25,990 bases of DNA from a virus, in the IMG/VR virus record IMGVR_UViG_3300032240_001705, positions 1 to 25,990 of that record. One strand, 5' to 3'. How positions within the stretch are numbered: the stretch's first letter is position 1; each line of letters begins with the position of its first letter. Positions 15,022 through 22,584 of the stretch are shown one piece after another. The translations under genes were made by a program, and so were the position numbers. The notes beneath the pieces were generated by a model that was given only the letters and a program-made list of their open reading frames with translations, was not told the DNA's origin and searched no databases.

Positions 15022-16935
15022 TTAGTATTTAAAGTTGTGAGTAATTATACCATCTGCTAGGAATAGGTCGTTAGCCTCTACGTCAATGTCTACTACAAGA
15101 GTTTGACTAAGGAAAGGCTCTTTAGAGGTAATAGTGATTTCAACACCATCTTCTCTCTTTAGCTTGTCTCCAACAACAATTTCCTCTACGCGAGCAAATT
15201 GCCAAACTCCATTTTTTGATACAAATAGGAAATGGTCCCAAGTAATTTTCATAGTGCCATTTAGCTTGTAATAAGACTCTTCAACAACGTGGCGAACCGC
15301 TACAACTGTTGTTTCTTGGTAAGTAATGCCATCAGCGTTATCCAAAGACCAAACATTGCCTGGATACCATTTGCTGTTATCTTCTCCATTTGGATATGTA
15401 GGGATGACTGGAGCTTTTAATTGGTCACCCTTTACAATATCTTCAATTGGCTTAGTTGTTCCATCAGACATAGTAACCATAGTTCCATAAGCCCAACACC
15501 CACCACCACGTGCAGCGTAATAAGCTGTAATTGGAGCTGCGTAATAAGCTACTACAGGAGGCTTTGCATAGTAAGCTGTTGTAACTGGAGCTGCGTAATA
15601 AGGTACTACAGGAGGCTTTGCATAATAGGATTGGGTAACTGGAGCTGTGTAGACAGGGACATACACAGGGCCAGAAAAAGTGGGGGTCGTACTAACACAT
15701 TGACAATAACCATTAACTATTGTCCAATTTCCAAGACAAGGGCCGTAACAAGTAGGCGCTGAATAGGTTGGGGTGTAAGTAATTGGACAACAAGTAGTGC
15801 TATATCCTAAATCAGACGTTGAACAAACAGGTGTGCAGCCCGATGATGTGGTTCCTGTGGCAACCCCATCTGTATAGACCGTTCTTTCACTATCGTAACA
15901 CATTGTACTAGTCGCGTTACATCCACTACATCCAGTTGTTATGGTTTGGTTAGATTTAACAGTAGCCGCAGTGCAAGGACCGTAAGTGATGACTGGGGTG
16001 CTACCGCCGCCACTATAAGTAGGGACGTCACTTGTTACAATATTAGCAAATCCAGAAGCTGCGTAATACCCACTTCTTTCAGCCAATACTACAATTCCGT
16101 AATTGGTTAGGGCTGTGAGTCCTGATAAAGATATTGTGCTACCAGATAGAGAACCAGGGGTGGACAACAAAGTGTATGTATTATTACCGTCATAGTTAGT
16201 AATAACTGCAGTAATAGAGTTTGAACCAATACTAGTAGCAGAAATTGTAGGAGCAGCAAGAGTTGATTGGCTTCCACCGCCATAGTATGTTGGCACATAA
16301 ACAGGGGCAGTCGCATTACTTGGGGCAACAGTTCCTGAAGTAGTAGAGGCTATTCCAGTTCCGTTTGCGTTTTTAGCAGCTACAGTAAAGTTATAGCCAG
16401 TTCCAACAGTAAGGCCAGAAAAAGTGTATGAGGTAGAAGAGTTGCCAGTATCAACAACTGCACCAACATTTGGGGTAATAATATACCCAGTTATAGGAGA
16501 ACCACCATTAGAAGGAGCAACCCAAGAAAGTGTTATACCGCCACTTGTTTGAAGGTCAGTTCCTCCAACAGAAGTTACACGTCCTGGAACGGTAGAGACT
16601 GTAGTATTTCCGCCAGTGTAATCGTCTGAGCTATATACTAAGTTTCTAGCTTTAATTTTATATGTGTACTTTAAACCAGATTTAAGACCAGTAAGAACAG
16701 TAGAAGTTAATGTATTAATTGTTTTAGTTATAATTCCGCCAAGTTCATCAGTAGCGGTAATTGTGTAATCAAGGATAGGCAGTTTGCCATCAAATGTAGT
16801 ATCTTGAAACGTTAAAAATGTAGCACCGTCATCAAAAGAACGACCAGAACCAGAGTCTGACTGAGATACGATAGTCGGAGGTAGTGGAGGAGCTTTCTTT
16901 TGAGAGTCGCTAATTCCTACAAATACATATGCCAT
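15022..16935 (-). CDS. Fibronectin-III fibre protein with C-terminal Hint domain
   Basis: 637 residues, ATG 16935 overlapping the previous TAA. Order: FnIII-like 17-117 and 118-205 ('LSWVAPSNGGSPITGYIIT'), a third beta module 226-305, a segment with 12 cysteines at 321-413, tandem Tyr/Pro repeats 426-473, and a Hint domain at 480-634. The Hint domain has Cys480 opening 'CWAYGTMVTMSDG', a block-B 'TWDH' (T565, H568), and ends in 'DGIITHN' with Asn634. All catalytic positions of intein/hedgehog chemistry are present. Only Phe-Lys-Tyr follows Asn634, with no Cys/Ser/Thr at +1, so splicing is unlikely and self-cleavage or attachment through Cys480 is more likely. It is probably a surface or tail fibre protein. 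Confidence 0.85.
   Translation of the reverse strand: MAYVFVGISDSQKKAPPLPPTIVSQSDSGSGRSFDDGATFLTFQDTTFDGKLPILDYTITATDELGGIITKTINTLTSTVLTGLKSGLKYTYKIKARNLVYSSDDYTGGNTTVSTVPGRVTSVGGTDLQTSGGITLSWVAPSNGGSPITGYIITPNVGAVVDTGNSSTSYTFSGLTVGTGYNFTVAAKNANGTGIASTTSGTVAPSNATAPVYVPTYYGGGSQSTLAAPTISATSIGSNSITAVITNYDGNNTYTLLSTPGSLSGSTISLSGLTALTNYGIVVLAERSGYYAASGFANIVTSDVPTYSGGGSTPVITYGPCTAATVKSNQTITTGCSGCNATSTMCYDSERTVYTDGVATGTTSSGCTPVCSTSDLGYSTTCCPITYTPTYSAPTCYGPCLGNWTIVNGYCQCVSTTPTFSGPVYVPVYTAPVTQSYYAKPPVVPYYAAPVTTAYYAKPPVVAYYAAPITAYYAARGGGCWAYGTMVTMSDGTTKPIEDIVKGDQLKAPVIPTYPNGEDNSKWYPGNVWSLDNADGITYQETTVVAVRHVVEESYYKLNGTMKITWDHFLFVSKNGVWQFARVEEIVVGDKLKREDGVEITITSKEPFLSQTLVVDIDVEANDLFLADGIITHNFKY
15499..15660 (-). 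repeat. 54-base tandem repeat before the Hint domain
   Basis: The segment GGAGCTG recurs at 15533, 15587 and 15641 with an exact 54-base period. It encodes 18-residue units of the form YYAKPPVVxYYAAPVT, about three copies with a truncated last one. It forms the linker right before Hint Cys480. Confidence 0.85.
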
Positions 16936-17720
16936 TAGGCACTCAAATCACCAGATAGCCACCAAGTATTATTTGCTAATTTAATTAGCGTAGCTCCTGA
17001 CCATGTAGCGCGAAGCTTTAATCCAGGTGTTGAGTTAACGCTTGCAGGAGAGGTTGCAGCAAAGGTAACTGGACCCGCAGCACCGCGAATAATGCTAATT
17101 GTAGAACCTACTGGGAATGCTACAGAGTCTGTAGGAACTGTGATAGTGATGCCCGCTAAATCAGTATTTACGCAATAAATTACTGCGTTCTTAAGTGATA
17201 TGTCTAAAGTAAAGCTTGCTGCTTTTTGAGTAATAGTTGCATCTGCTGGAATAGCTGTTACGCTTCCTTGAATTTGAGAAGCTAAGACTTTACCTGTGTA
17301 TGTCCCATCTGGCTGGACTGCGGCTTGTATAACGCCAATAGAGTCTTGCCATTCCTGTAGGTTAGCTGTTTGATTAAGGAATCCTTGAACAATTAAGCCA
17401 CGGTTGGTTGTAGTGCCTGTTTGAATTTTGTTTGTGCTGGCACCATCAGCGGTCTTTCTTAGATACTGAGTGTGAGAGTCTGCCACAACACCTGTCTCAA
17501 TGTTAGCTAAACGAGCGCTAACTGTTGCAAATGCAGTAGAACTAGCATTAAAAGATGCGCTTGGGTTAGGTGAGGTAGATGTACTTGGATTTAGCCCAAG
17601 AGCATTCTCAATAGCAACAACTTCTTCTTGAAGACTGTTTGGATGTGAGGCATCAACCGTGTCTGTTACGTTGGCCTTTGTCGTAAATACTCTTACGCTA
17701 CTAGGATATGAAGCTGCCAT
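16935..17720 (-). CDS. Tail fibre/baseplate-like protein
   Basis: 261 residues, ATG 17720 after GAGAGG. The N-terminus ('YPSSVRVFTTKANVTDTVDA', 'HPNSLQEEVVAIENALG') is a pattern frequent at the start of phage fibre or baseplate proteins, probably an attachment helix. 'ATVSARLANIETG' may be a short trimeric coiled coil near residue 66, followed by 'HTQYLRKTADG', a common fibre motif. The C-terminal 110 residues are beta-rich and end in 'NNTWWLSGDLSA', as in small carbohydrate-facing beta-sandwich tips. Its stop overlaps the FnIII-Hint gene start, so the two are likely made together and may interact. Confidence 0.78.
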   Translation of the reverse strand: MAASYPSSVRVFTTKANVTDTVDASHPNSLQEEVVAIENALGLNPSTSTSPNPSASFNASSTAFATVSARLANIETGVVADSHTQYLRKTADGASTNKIQTGTTTNRGLIVQGFLNQTANLQEWQDSIGVIQAAVQPDGTYTGKVLASQIQGSVTAIPADATITQKAASFTLDISLKNAVIYCVNTDLAGITITVPTDSVAFPVGSTISIIRGAAGPVTFAATSPASVNSTPGLKLRATWSGATLIKLANNTWWLSGDLSA

Positions 17721-17729
17721 TTGTACCTC

Positions 17730-17888
17730 TCAAGATTGATGTTCGCCGTTTGGACCTCTACCAGGTGTATTGTACACTCCAATAGACGGCTTTTCTTTAT
17801 CTGTTAAGAACAACTTTCGTAGCCCAAAACGAGAATCAACTATTGTTACTGGTTTTACAACTGCTTTTTTAAACTCTGACTTTCTCAT
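17730..17888 (-). CDS. Small basic protein, unknown
   Basis: 52 residues, ATG 17888 overlapping the TGA of the preceding gene (ATGA). Starts MRKSEFKKAVV, middle 'TIVDSRFGLRKLFLTD', end Pro/Gly-rich. No motif is recognised. The coupling overlap and the clean fit between neighbours support a real gene. Confidence 0.7.
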   Translation of the reverse strand: MRKSEFKKAVVKPVTIVDSRFGLRKLFLTDKEKPSIGVYNTPGRGPNGEHQS

Positions 17889-18043
17889 GGAGCATATCTA
17901 TTCCATTGCTTAGCAAAAGTGTCTTTAGGCTTTATAGGGGATGTAACAAATGTTTTTCTATCTCTTGTTTTACGACTCTCGGTTCCTTTTATAGGAGAAG
18001 TAATGTCGCTTTTTATACTTGAAGAAGTTTTCTTTTTACGCAT
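17885..18043 (-). CDS. Small Lys/Ser-rich protein, unknown
   Basis: 52 residues from ATG 18043. A longer in-frame reading exists but would overlap the upstream gene by nearly 100 bases. The chosen start overlaps the upstream TAA by eight bases. The sequence contains two 'TSPIK' motifs and many Lys, Arg, Ser and Thr, so it is disordered and could bind nucleic acid. Its C-terminus ('FAKQWNRYAP') is aromatic. Confidence 0.65.
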   Translation of the reverse strand: MRKKKTSSSIKSDITSPIKGTESRKTRDRKTFVTSPIKPKDTFAKQWNRYAP

Positions 18044-18587
18044 TTTTCTTGCCCTTAGGGGGCTTTGGAGCCGCAGGCATCTTAGTCTTTGAAATGCTAT
18101 GGGTGGTTGAGCCAAATCCTGGGCCTTCATTAAGGTTTACTACAGGCTCAGCAACAAAAACAGTTCTTGTTCTTTCACGCTTAGGTGCTCCGCTTTTAGA
18201 TGCTTTAGATGAAGCCTTTGGAGCTGGAAGAGCCTTTTTTGGACCATCAACAGCTTTAGGCTTATTAGGATAAACACGAGTAGAAGATACATTAGTTGGT
18301 CCATTGCGTTTTTCTGTAGTATTAAACTGACTACCGCCGACTCTTGAAGAGCCTTTGCCACCTGCCATTTTATCTGTAGCTATTCGTTCAGACTTTATAG
18401 AAATAGGTTCTGTTTTTCCACCAGAATTTTTATCACCCTTTTTGTTTATCTCTGCCGCGACCTTCTTGGGGTCAACACTGCCGCGCTTCTTAATAGAACG
18501 AAAGGCTGAGCCTTTAGATATCTCTGAAGTTGCTGAGGCTCTTAGAGACGTATCTGAGGCGCTCTTAACTGCTTTAGTTCTCTTCAT
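18036..18587 (-). CDS. Highly basic disordered protein, unknown
   Basis: 183 residues dominated by Lys, Ser, Ala, Gly and Pro ('KKRGSVDPKKVAAEINKKG', 'PKKALPAPKASSKASKSG', 'APKPPKGKKNA'). There are no hydrophobic stretches or known domain. Its composition recalls histone-like or DNA-condensing proteins and disordered virion tails, but that is only composition. Its ATG lies inside the last codons of the 40-residue zinc micro-protein gene (14-base overlap), and the next gene overlaps its end by eight bases. Confidence 0.75.
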   Translation of the reverse strand: MKRTKAVKSASDTSLRASATSEISKGSAFRSIKKRGSVDPKKVAAEINKKGDKNSGGKTEPISIKSERIATDKMAGGKGSSRVGGSQFNTTEKRNGPTNVSSTRVYPNKPKAVDGPKKALPAPKASSKASKSGAPKRERTRTVFVAEPVVNLNEGPGFGSTTHSISKTKMPAAPKPPKGKKNA

Positions 18588-18696
18588 ACTCTGATTGTAG
18601 GTGCTTCTCTTCGCAGTCTCTGGCTAAACCAGTGACAACATAACGTTTGCCACATAGGGCGCACGTCCAGCGCTTAATGCGCTCAGCGTCATCCAC
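18574..18696 (-). CDS. 40-residue zinc micro-protein
   Basis: GTG at 18696 overlaps the TGA of the micro-membrane-protein gene by eight bases. The frame ends with TAA at 18574, inside the next gene's start. It encodes C12-x2-C15 ('WTCALCGKRYVV'), C28 and H32 ('DCEEKH'), a complete C2-x-C-H zinc set. The coupling on both sides and the intact zinc pattern argue for a real gene despite its size. Confidence 0.65.
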   Translation of the reverse strand: MDDAERIKRWTCALCGKRYVVTGLARDCEEKHLQSEYEEN

Positions 18697-18784
18697 GTTC
18701 TGCCCACCACATTCCAAGGGCAGTAATAACGACTAGCGTTACTATAAATGTCCCTTGGAACGTAAAGTGGGTCAGAAAGTACAT
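18689..18784 (-). CDS. 31-residue single-pass membrane micro-protein after endolysin
   Basis: ATG 18784 overlaps the endolysin stop (TAATG). The peptide MYFLTHFTFQGT leads into a hydrophobic stretch with 'FIVTLVVITALGMWW' and ends AERG, one clean transmembrane span (about residues 9-27). The location directly after the endolysin suggests a lysis accessory such as a holin regulator or small pinholin-like protein; that is inference. Confidence 0.65.
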   Translation of the reverse strand: MYFLTHFTFQGTFIVTLVVITALGMWWAERG

Positions 18785-19530
18785 TAAATAAGCTCCATTA
18801 GTGCTGCCCAGGTCTTTGGGCCTACAACACCATTTGAATCTAGGTTGGCGTGGTTATCTTGGAATGCTATTACCTTTGCCTTTGTAGCTGGGCCGTAATC
18901 GCCATCTTCTACAAGAGTCAACGCGTGTTGAATAGCTTTCACAGCTTCTCCTTTATCGCCAGGTTTAACCTGTCCTGGAAATGCTGGCTTAAGTGTAGGA
19001 ACAACTTCTGCTGTTACTTCGTTACCTTTGTAATTAGGGCGTCCAAAGCCTTCGATGAACACAGGGATACCCTTAGCATTCTTCTTGTAAGCGCGAATTT
19101 TCTTTACAGCTTCTCCGCCGTTTGCCTGTGAACCAGACTTCTTCTTGTCACCAGAGGTGTTTCCCTCCATGGTTGTAACAGTTCCATCTCCATTGTCCTT
19201 AACAACAATACCAACGTGCTCAATAGGAGCGCCGCCTGCCATGAAATCAAAGTAAACAATATCGCCAGGTTCTGGCTTTGCTACTGCTGCATCTGTCCAA
19301 GTGCCAAGCTTCTTAAAAGCTGCAGCTCCTGCCATTGTTGAAACGGTGTTAGGAATCTTTACGCCCGCCTGATTTGCAACCCACATGCAGAAACTTCCGC
19401 ACCATGGGAGAAAGTTAGCCTTTGTAAAAGCGCCATACTTAGTTTCGTTGTCCTTAGGACCTTCTACGTAGCCTTCTTCTTTGAGAGCAGTCTCTACCAT
19501 CAAAGCGGCTGTTCCTTTAGCTGCTGCCAT
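18784..19530 (-). CDS. Endolysin: CHAP plus peptidoglycan-binding domain
   Basis: 248 residues, ATG 19530 with AAGGAG seven bases upstream. The N-terminal CHAP amidase/endopeptidase domain covers about 5-165: Cys44 in 'PWCGSFCMW' is the nucleophile, His105 in 'IEHVGIV' the base, and 'MEGN' (121-124) the third position. 'PGDIVYFDF' (88-96) is the family beta strand. Residues 186-247 form a PG_binding_1 repeat domain ('PGDKGEAVKAIQHAL', 'DGDYGPATKAKVIAFQ', 'GVVGPKTWAAL'). There is no signal peptide, so release depends on a holin. Two membrane protein genes precede it in the same operon. Confidence 0.95.
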   Translation of the reverse strand: MAAAKGTAALMVETALKEEGYVEGPKDNETKYGAFTKANFLPWCGSFCMWVANQAGVKIPNTVSTMAGAAAFKKLGTWTDAAVAKPEPGDIVYFDFMAGGAPIEHVGIVVKDNGDGTVTTMEGNTSGDKKKSGSQANGGEAVKKIRAYKKNAKGIPVFIEGFGRPNYKGNEVTAEVVPTLKPAFPGQVKPGDKGEAVKAIQHALTLVEDGDYGPATKAKVIAFQDNHANLDSNGVVGPKTWAALMELI

Positions 19531-19540
19531 TTTTTACTCC

Positions 19541-19879
19541 TTAATTATAATCTGGGTGGTCTTCAGGCGCCTTAGCTGCCTCTGGTGCAATTGTAATAGC
19601 TGCACCTGTTTGGTTAGCCTCAACCTGAAGGTCAGCTGCTGTTTTAGAATTAACATCAACTGCGGCAAATGCAGAGTTAATTTCGTCTAGTGATAGCTTG
19701 CCGTCATTCATAAAGCCACGTGCTAGTTTCTCTACGACTGCGGCTACTGCTGTAAGGCCAGCTACTGTCACTGCTTTCATTACTGAGATACCAGCAATAG
19801 AGCCAGCTCCAATTACTCCTAGACCGCTAGCAGCAAATACTGCAACGATACGTAGAAGAATATTTCCAAACATCTTCAT
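19541..19879 (-). CDS. Holin-like membrane protein
   Basis: 112 residues. Residues 7-50 are hydrophobic with Gly/Ala ('ILLRIVAVFAASGLGVIGAG', then 'AVTVAGLTAVAAVV') and can form two membrane spans. After 'KLARGFMNDGKLSLDEIN' comes a soluble Ala/Glu tail. The motif of a membrane hairpin followed by 'DGKLSxxEINxAF' is typical of actinophage proteins annotated as holins. ATG 19879 overlaps the preceding TAA (TAATG). It lies 10 bases upstream of the endolysin gene, which supports the call. Confidence 0.78.
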   Translation of the reverse strand: MKMFGNILLRIVAVFAASGLGVIGAGSIAGISVMKAVTVAGLTAVAAVVEKLARGFMNDGKLSLDEINSAFAAVDVNSKTAADLQVEANQTGAAITIAPEAAKAPEDHPDYN

Positions 19880-20061
19880 TATTCATCTCCTGGGTTTCTT
19901 AGTCGAAGTGTTATGCACCATACAACGAATGATGCAAGTGTTACTTTTCCAATAACAGTTTTTGCTGAACCAGTAAGAACTAGCCATGCAGAGAAGAGAC
20001 CCACAAAGGTCCAGATTTCTGAGAAGAAATCTCTAGATATATCTTTAAAAAACTGCTTCAT
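19879..20061 (-). CDS. Small two-span membrane protein, second holin-like gene
   Basis: 60 residues. Hydrophobic segments near 17-31 ('WTFVGLFSAWLVLTG') and 36-53 ('VIGKVTLASFVVWCITL') flank a short loop, and both termini are charged. It overlaps its neighbours by one base on each side (TAATG twice). Paired small membrane proteins before an endolysin usually are holin and antiholin or two holin subunits; which is which cannot be told. Confidence 0.75.
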   Translation of the reverse strand: MKQFFKDISRDFFSEIWTFVGLFSAWLVLTGSAKTVIGKVTLASFVVWCITLRLRNPGDE

Positions 20062-22550
20062 TAGTTGAATCTCCTTCGGATAGCAGCAACAGCAACGGTT
20101 ATGATTAAAATCTTTTTAGCTTTTTTACGGGTCACTGGGGACATGTCGTTGCCGATATTGGCAAGAGCTACATAAGCCTGATTAACGGCCTGCGCTGCGG
20201 CTCCTACACCTGGTAGAACATCTAATGCTGCGGGTAATTCAACAGGTACTAATACTACAGGGACTGCGATATCTGGGGCATTGAAAGTGGTGCCGCCAGG
20301 CTGCCCAATAAAAGTATCTGTTGTTGTAATAGCATCTGGTGGAATAGGGTCACCAGAACCTGGTGCTGGGGCTGGTGGAGTTAATTTTCCATCCTCACCA
20401 ACTACCTGCGGTGCGTCTTGGGTACCAAAGAACTGAATACCACCGTTCTCAACGCCTTTAACGTCTACCTGCTCATGTGGCACTAATGCCTCTGCAGGGG
20501 CTGGCTTTGGAATATCTGTAGGTAGTTGTGTTGGATTATTTGGCACAAGACCAATTGCCTCATAAGACTTAATCTCAGCCTTAGTCAAATACTCTTCAGG
20601 AGCAACCGCTGGCTTCCATGTCTCAGCTGTAGTATCCTTTGTAACTTCTATTACAGCAGGAGGTTCAGGTGCAGGAGCGGGAGTTGGTTCTGGCGCAGGC
20701 ATCGGACTTACTGGTTCTGGTTGAGGGTCTGAAGGTTTTTCAGGTTCGGGTGCAGGGTCAGGTTGAGGAGTGGGTATTTCCTCTGGAGAAGGCGCTACGT
20801 CAGGTCCTGGAGCTGGTTGAGGTTCTTCAACGGGGGCAGGGTCAGGAACAGCCACAGGGGGTTCAGGAGCCGTCTCTGGGGCAACCTCAGGAGCAGGTTC
20901 AGGCTGAGGAATTGGATTTTCGGGATTTATCTGAGGAACAGTGGGAGGCTCACTTGGAGAAGGAGACACAGGAATTTCTTGAGCTGGCGGCGCAGGTGGC
21001 GTTGAAGAAGCAGCAGCAGCGGCAGCTTCAGCAGCAAGGCGAGCAGCCTCAGCCGCAGCAGCAGCCTCCTGCTGAGCCTTTAACAGAGCAGCAGCTTCAG
21101 CATCTTTCTGAGCTTGCAGCTGAAGCTGAGCGGCAACATACTGAGAAGCAGCAATGGAGACTGTCGTAGTAGCTGTCTCTAATGCAGTCTTGGCTTCATT
21201 TGCTTTTACAATAGCGGCATCTGCTAATGTATTAGCGGTAGTAACTGCTGCACTAGATGTTGATTGGAGGTTAGTTAATGTTTGAGTTTCTGTTGTTAAT
21301 GTGGACTGAGCTGTTGCAAGTACTGTCACTGCTGTTGTTTTCGCTTCTGTAACAGTTGCAAGAACGGCAGTATCAGTAGTAAGAGTTGTTTGAGCAGTTG
21401 CTAAAGTAGTTGTAGCGGTTGCAACTATGGCTTCTTTTTGAGTATTAGTTACCGCAGTTAATTGAGTTAAAACTCCATCTTGTCTAACACCGCTTCTAGG
21501 TCCACCGTATACATTAGTGTTCCCAGACATGGTTCCTATGCCAGTCCACTCACCTGTTGTTGGGTTAACTGTCATATCCCAGTTCATATTAGTAAGAGGG
21601 CCTTGACTATCTCCCCATCTATGTACATCCCAATCTACACTTAAAGTGGTTTCTGTTGTAGTAACGGTAATTTTTGCATCTTTACCACTGCTCATAAAGT
21701 CAGATTGAAATACATAGATACCGTTTGGCTTCATGTTAGGCCAGTCCCAGTATGTGTAATCTTTTCCACCAAATGAAATAATTCCTTTAGGGCTTACATA
21801 TATCTGACTTGCGGTACCTTGTCCTTCAAATACTGTTGTTCCCATTTTAATATCAAACGGGGTTGTTATTTTTGCAGCGTCATCCCCCATTGCTGGAAGA
21901 ACTGTTGTTGTAACAGTAGGAACGGCTGGAGCAACTGGGGCTACATAACCAGGTGTTGTATAGGTAATAGCGTTAGCGGGTAGCGTAGTTGCTACTTGTA
22001 AAGCAGTTGTGGCTGTTGCTACTGCGGTTGTATCAACTGCTACTACTGCTGTCTGAGAGTCAACGGCTTGAATTGCTGTAGCAACAACTGCTGTTGCTGA
22101 GTCCACCGCTGTAGTAGCAGTAGCCACTACTGCTGTTTGAGAGTCAACGGCTTGAACTGTTGCAGTTGCACTGTCTACGGCTGTCTGAGCAGCAGCAATA
22201 GCAGTAGTAGCTACTTCTATTTTGGTAGTAGCTGTAGTAACTGCTTGAACTACTTCTGGAACCGCAGCAACAGCTTGTGCTATTGCTGGAGTAGGTAGGA
22301 GTGTAGTAACAGATGTTTCTGCGTTAGTAACTGCAGTCTGTACAGTGGCTGTGGCTGTATCAATTTTTGTTTGAACAGAGGCAGTAGTTATTACAGGCTC
22401 AGCGGTAGTAGCTGTAGAGGTATCAGAATTGTTTGGAGTAGGAGTCACCCCCTGCGTGACAGCAGGTTCGTCGGCGTGAGCGGAATTTTGCCCAAGTAAA
22501 TAAAGGAGTGTTGAAAGGAATAGTGCTGCGAATAGACGCAGTTTGAAGAT
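20061..22550 (-). CDS. Exported Ala/Thr/Pro-rich envelope protein with likely ATC start
   Basis: 829 residues if begun at ATC 22550, where AAGGAG stands five bases upstream. The encoded N-terminus (FKLRLFAALFLSTLLYLLG, then 'QNSAHA' before DEP) is a textbook signal peptide with an AxA cleavage site. The first usable standard start, GTG 22448, has no ribosome site and would remove the signal. Order after cleavage: Ala/Val/Thr helical repeats (about 50-195) with 14-residue units, a beta domain (231-344, 'YVSPKGIISFGG'), a second helical Ala/Thr/Gln region (364-514), a Pro/Glu/Ala extended region (515-634, many PEP and PAP), a mixed domain with 'YLTKAEIKSYEAIG', and a C-terminal 'KKILIITVAVAAIRRRFN' that may be a membrane anchor. 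It stops at the first holin-like gene. A wall-spanning role in lysis or envelope interaction is inferred. Confidence 0.75.
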   Translation of the reverse strand: MFKLRLFAALFLSTLLYLLGQNSAHADEPAVTQGVTPTPNNSDTSTATTAEPVITTASVQTKIDTATATVQTAVTNAETSVTTLLPTPAIAQAVAAVPEVVQAVTTATTKIEVATTAIAAAQTAVDSATATVQAVDSQTAVVATATTAVDSATAVVATAIQAVDSQTAVVAVDTTAVATATTALQVATTLPANAITYTTPGYVAPVAPAVPTVTTTVLPAMGDDAAKITTPFDIKMGTTVFEGQGTASQIYVSPKGIISFGGKDYTYWDWPNMKPNGIYVFQSDFMSSGKDAKITVTTTETTLSVDWDVHRWGDSQGPLTNMNWDMTVNPTTGEWTGIGTMSGNTNVYGGPRSGVRQDGVLTQLTAVTNTQKEAIVATATTTLATAQTTLTTDTAVLATVTEAKTTAVTVLATAQSTLTTETQTLTNLQSTSSAAVTTANTLADAAIVKANEAKTALETATTTVSIAASQYVAAQLQLQAQKDAEAAALLKAQQEAAAAAEAARLAAEAAAAAASSTPPAPPAQEIPVSPSPSEPPTVPQINPENPIPQPEPAPEVAPETAPEPPVAVPDPAPVEEPQPAPGPDVAPSPEEIPTPQPDPAPEPEKPSDPQPEPVSPMPAPEPTPAPAPEPPAVIEVTKDTTAETWKPAVAPEEYLTKAEIKSYEAIGLVPNNPTQLPTDIPKPAPAEALVPHEQVDVKGVENGGIQFFGTQDAPQVVGEDGKLTPPAPAPGSGDPIPPDAITTTDTFIGQPGGTTFNAPDIAVPVVLVPVELPAALDVLPGVGAAAQAVNQAYVALANIGNDMSPVTRKKAKKILIITVAVAAIRRRFN
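22026..22151 (-). repeat. 42-base tandem repeats in the exported protein gene
   Basis: Three consecutive 14-residue units of the form AVDSxTAVVATAxx, with a related partial unit just upstream (to about 22181). Fourteen residues equals two heptads, consistent with a helical coiled-coil rod. Confidence 0.85.
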
Positions 22551-22555
22551 AGTTT

Positions 22556-22561
22556 CTCCTT
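22556..22561 (-). promoter_or_regulatory. Ribosome binding site that fixes an ATC start
   Basis: AAGGAG on the minus strand, five bases from ATC 22550. No ATG, GTG or TTG occurs within a usable distance in the frame of the 20061 gene. The next possible start, CTG at 22541, would give a spacing of 14. Confidence 0.7.
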
Positions 22562-22584
22562 AAGAAAGCTCTATCTTACTATTA

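Noticed and set aside
15022-15498. A true splicing intein in the fibre gene
   Set aside because: Only three residues follow the terminal Asn and there is no Cys, Ser or Thr at +1, so there is no C-extein to splice; a Hint-type processing domain fits better.
20669-21169. 166-codon plus-strand open frame, Gln/Glu/Leu-rich
   Set aside because: It is antisense to the Pro/Ala/Glu-rich part of the exported protein gene; the biased codons there leave complementary frames open. No ribosome site or family resemblance.
22448-22450. GTG at 22448 as true start of the exported protein
   Set aside because: No ribosome site at suitable spacing, and it would discard a well-formed signal peptide that continues upstream in frame to a strong ribosome site.
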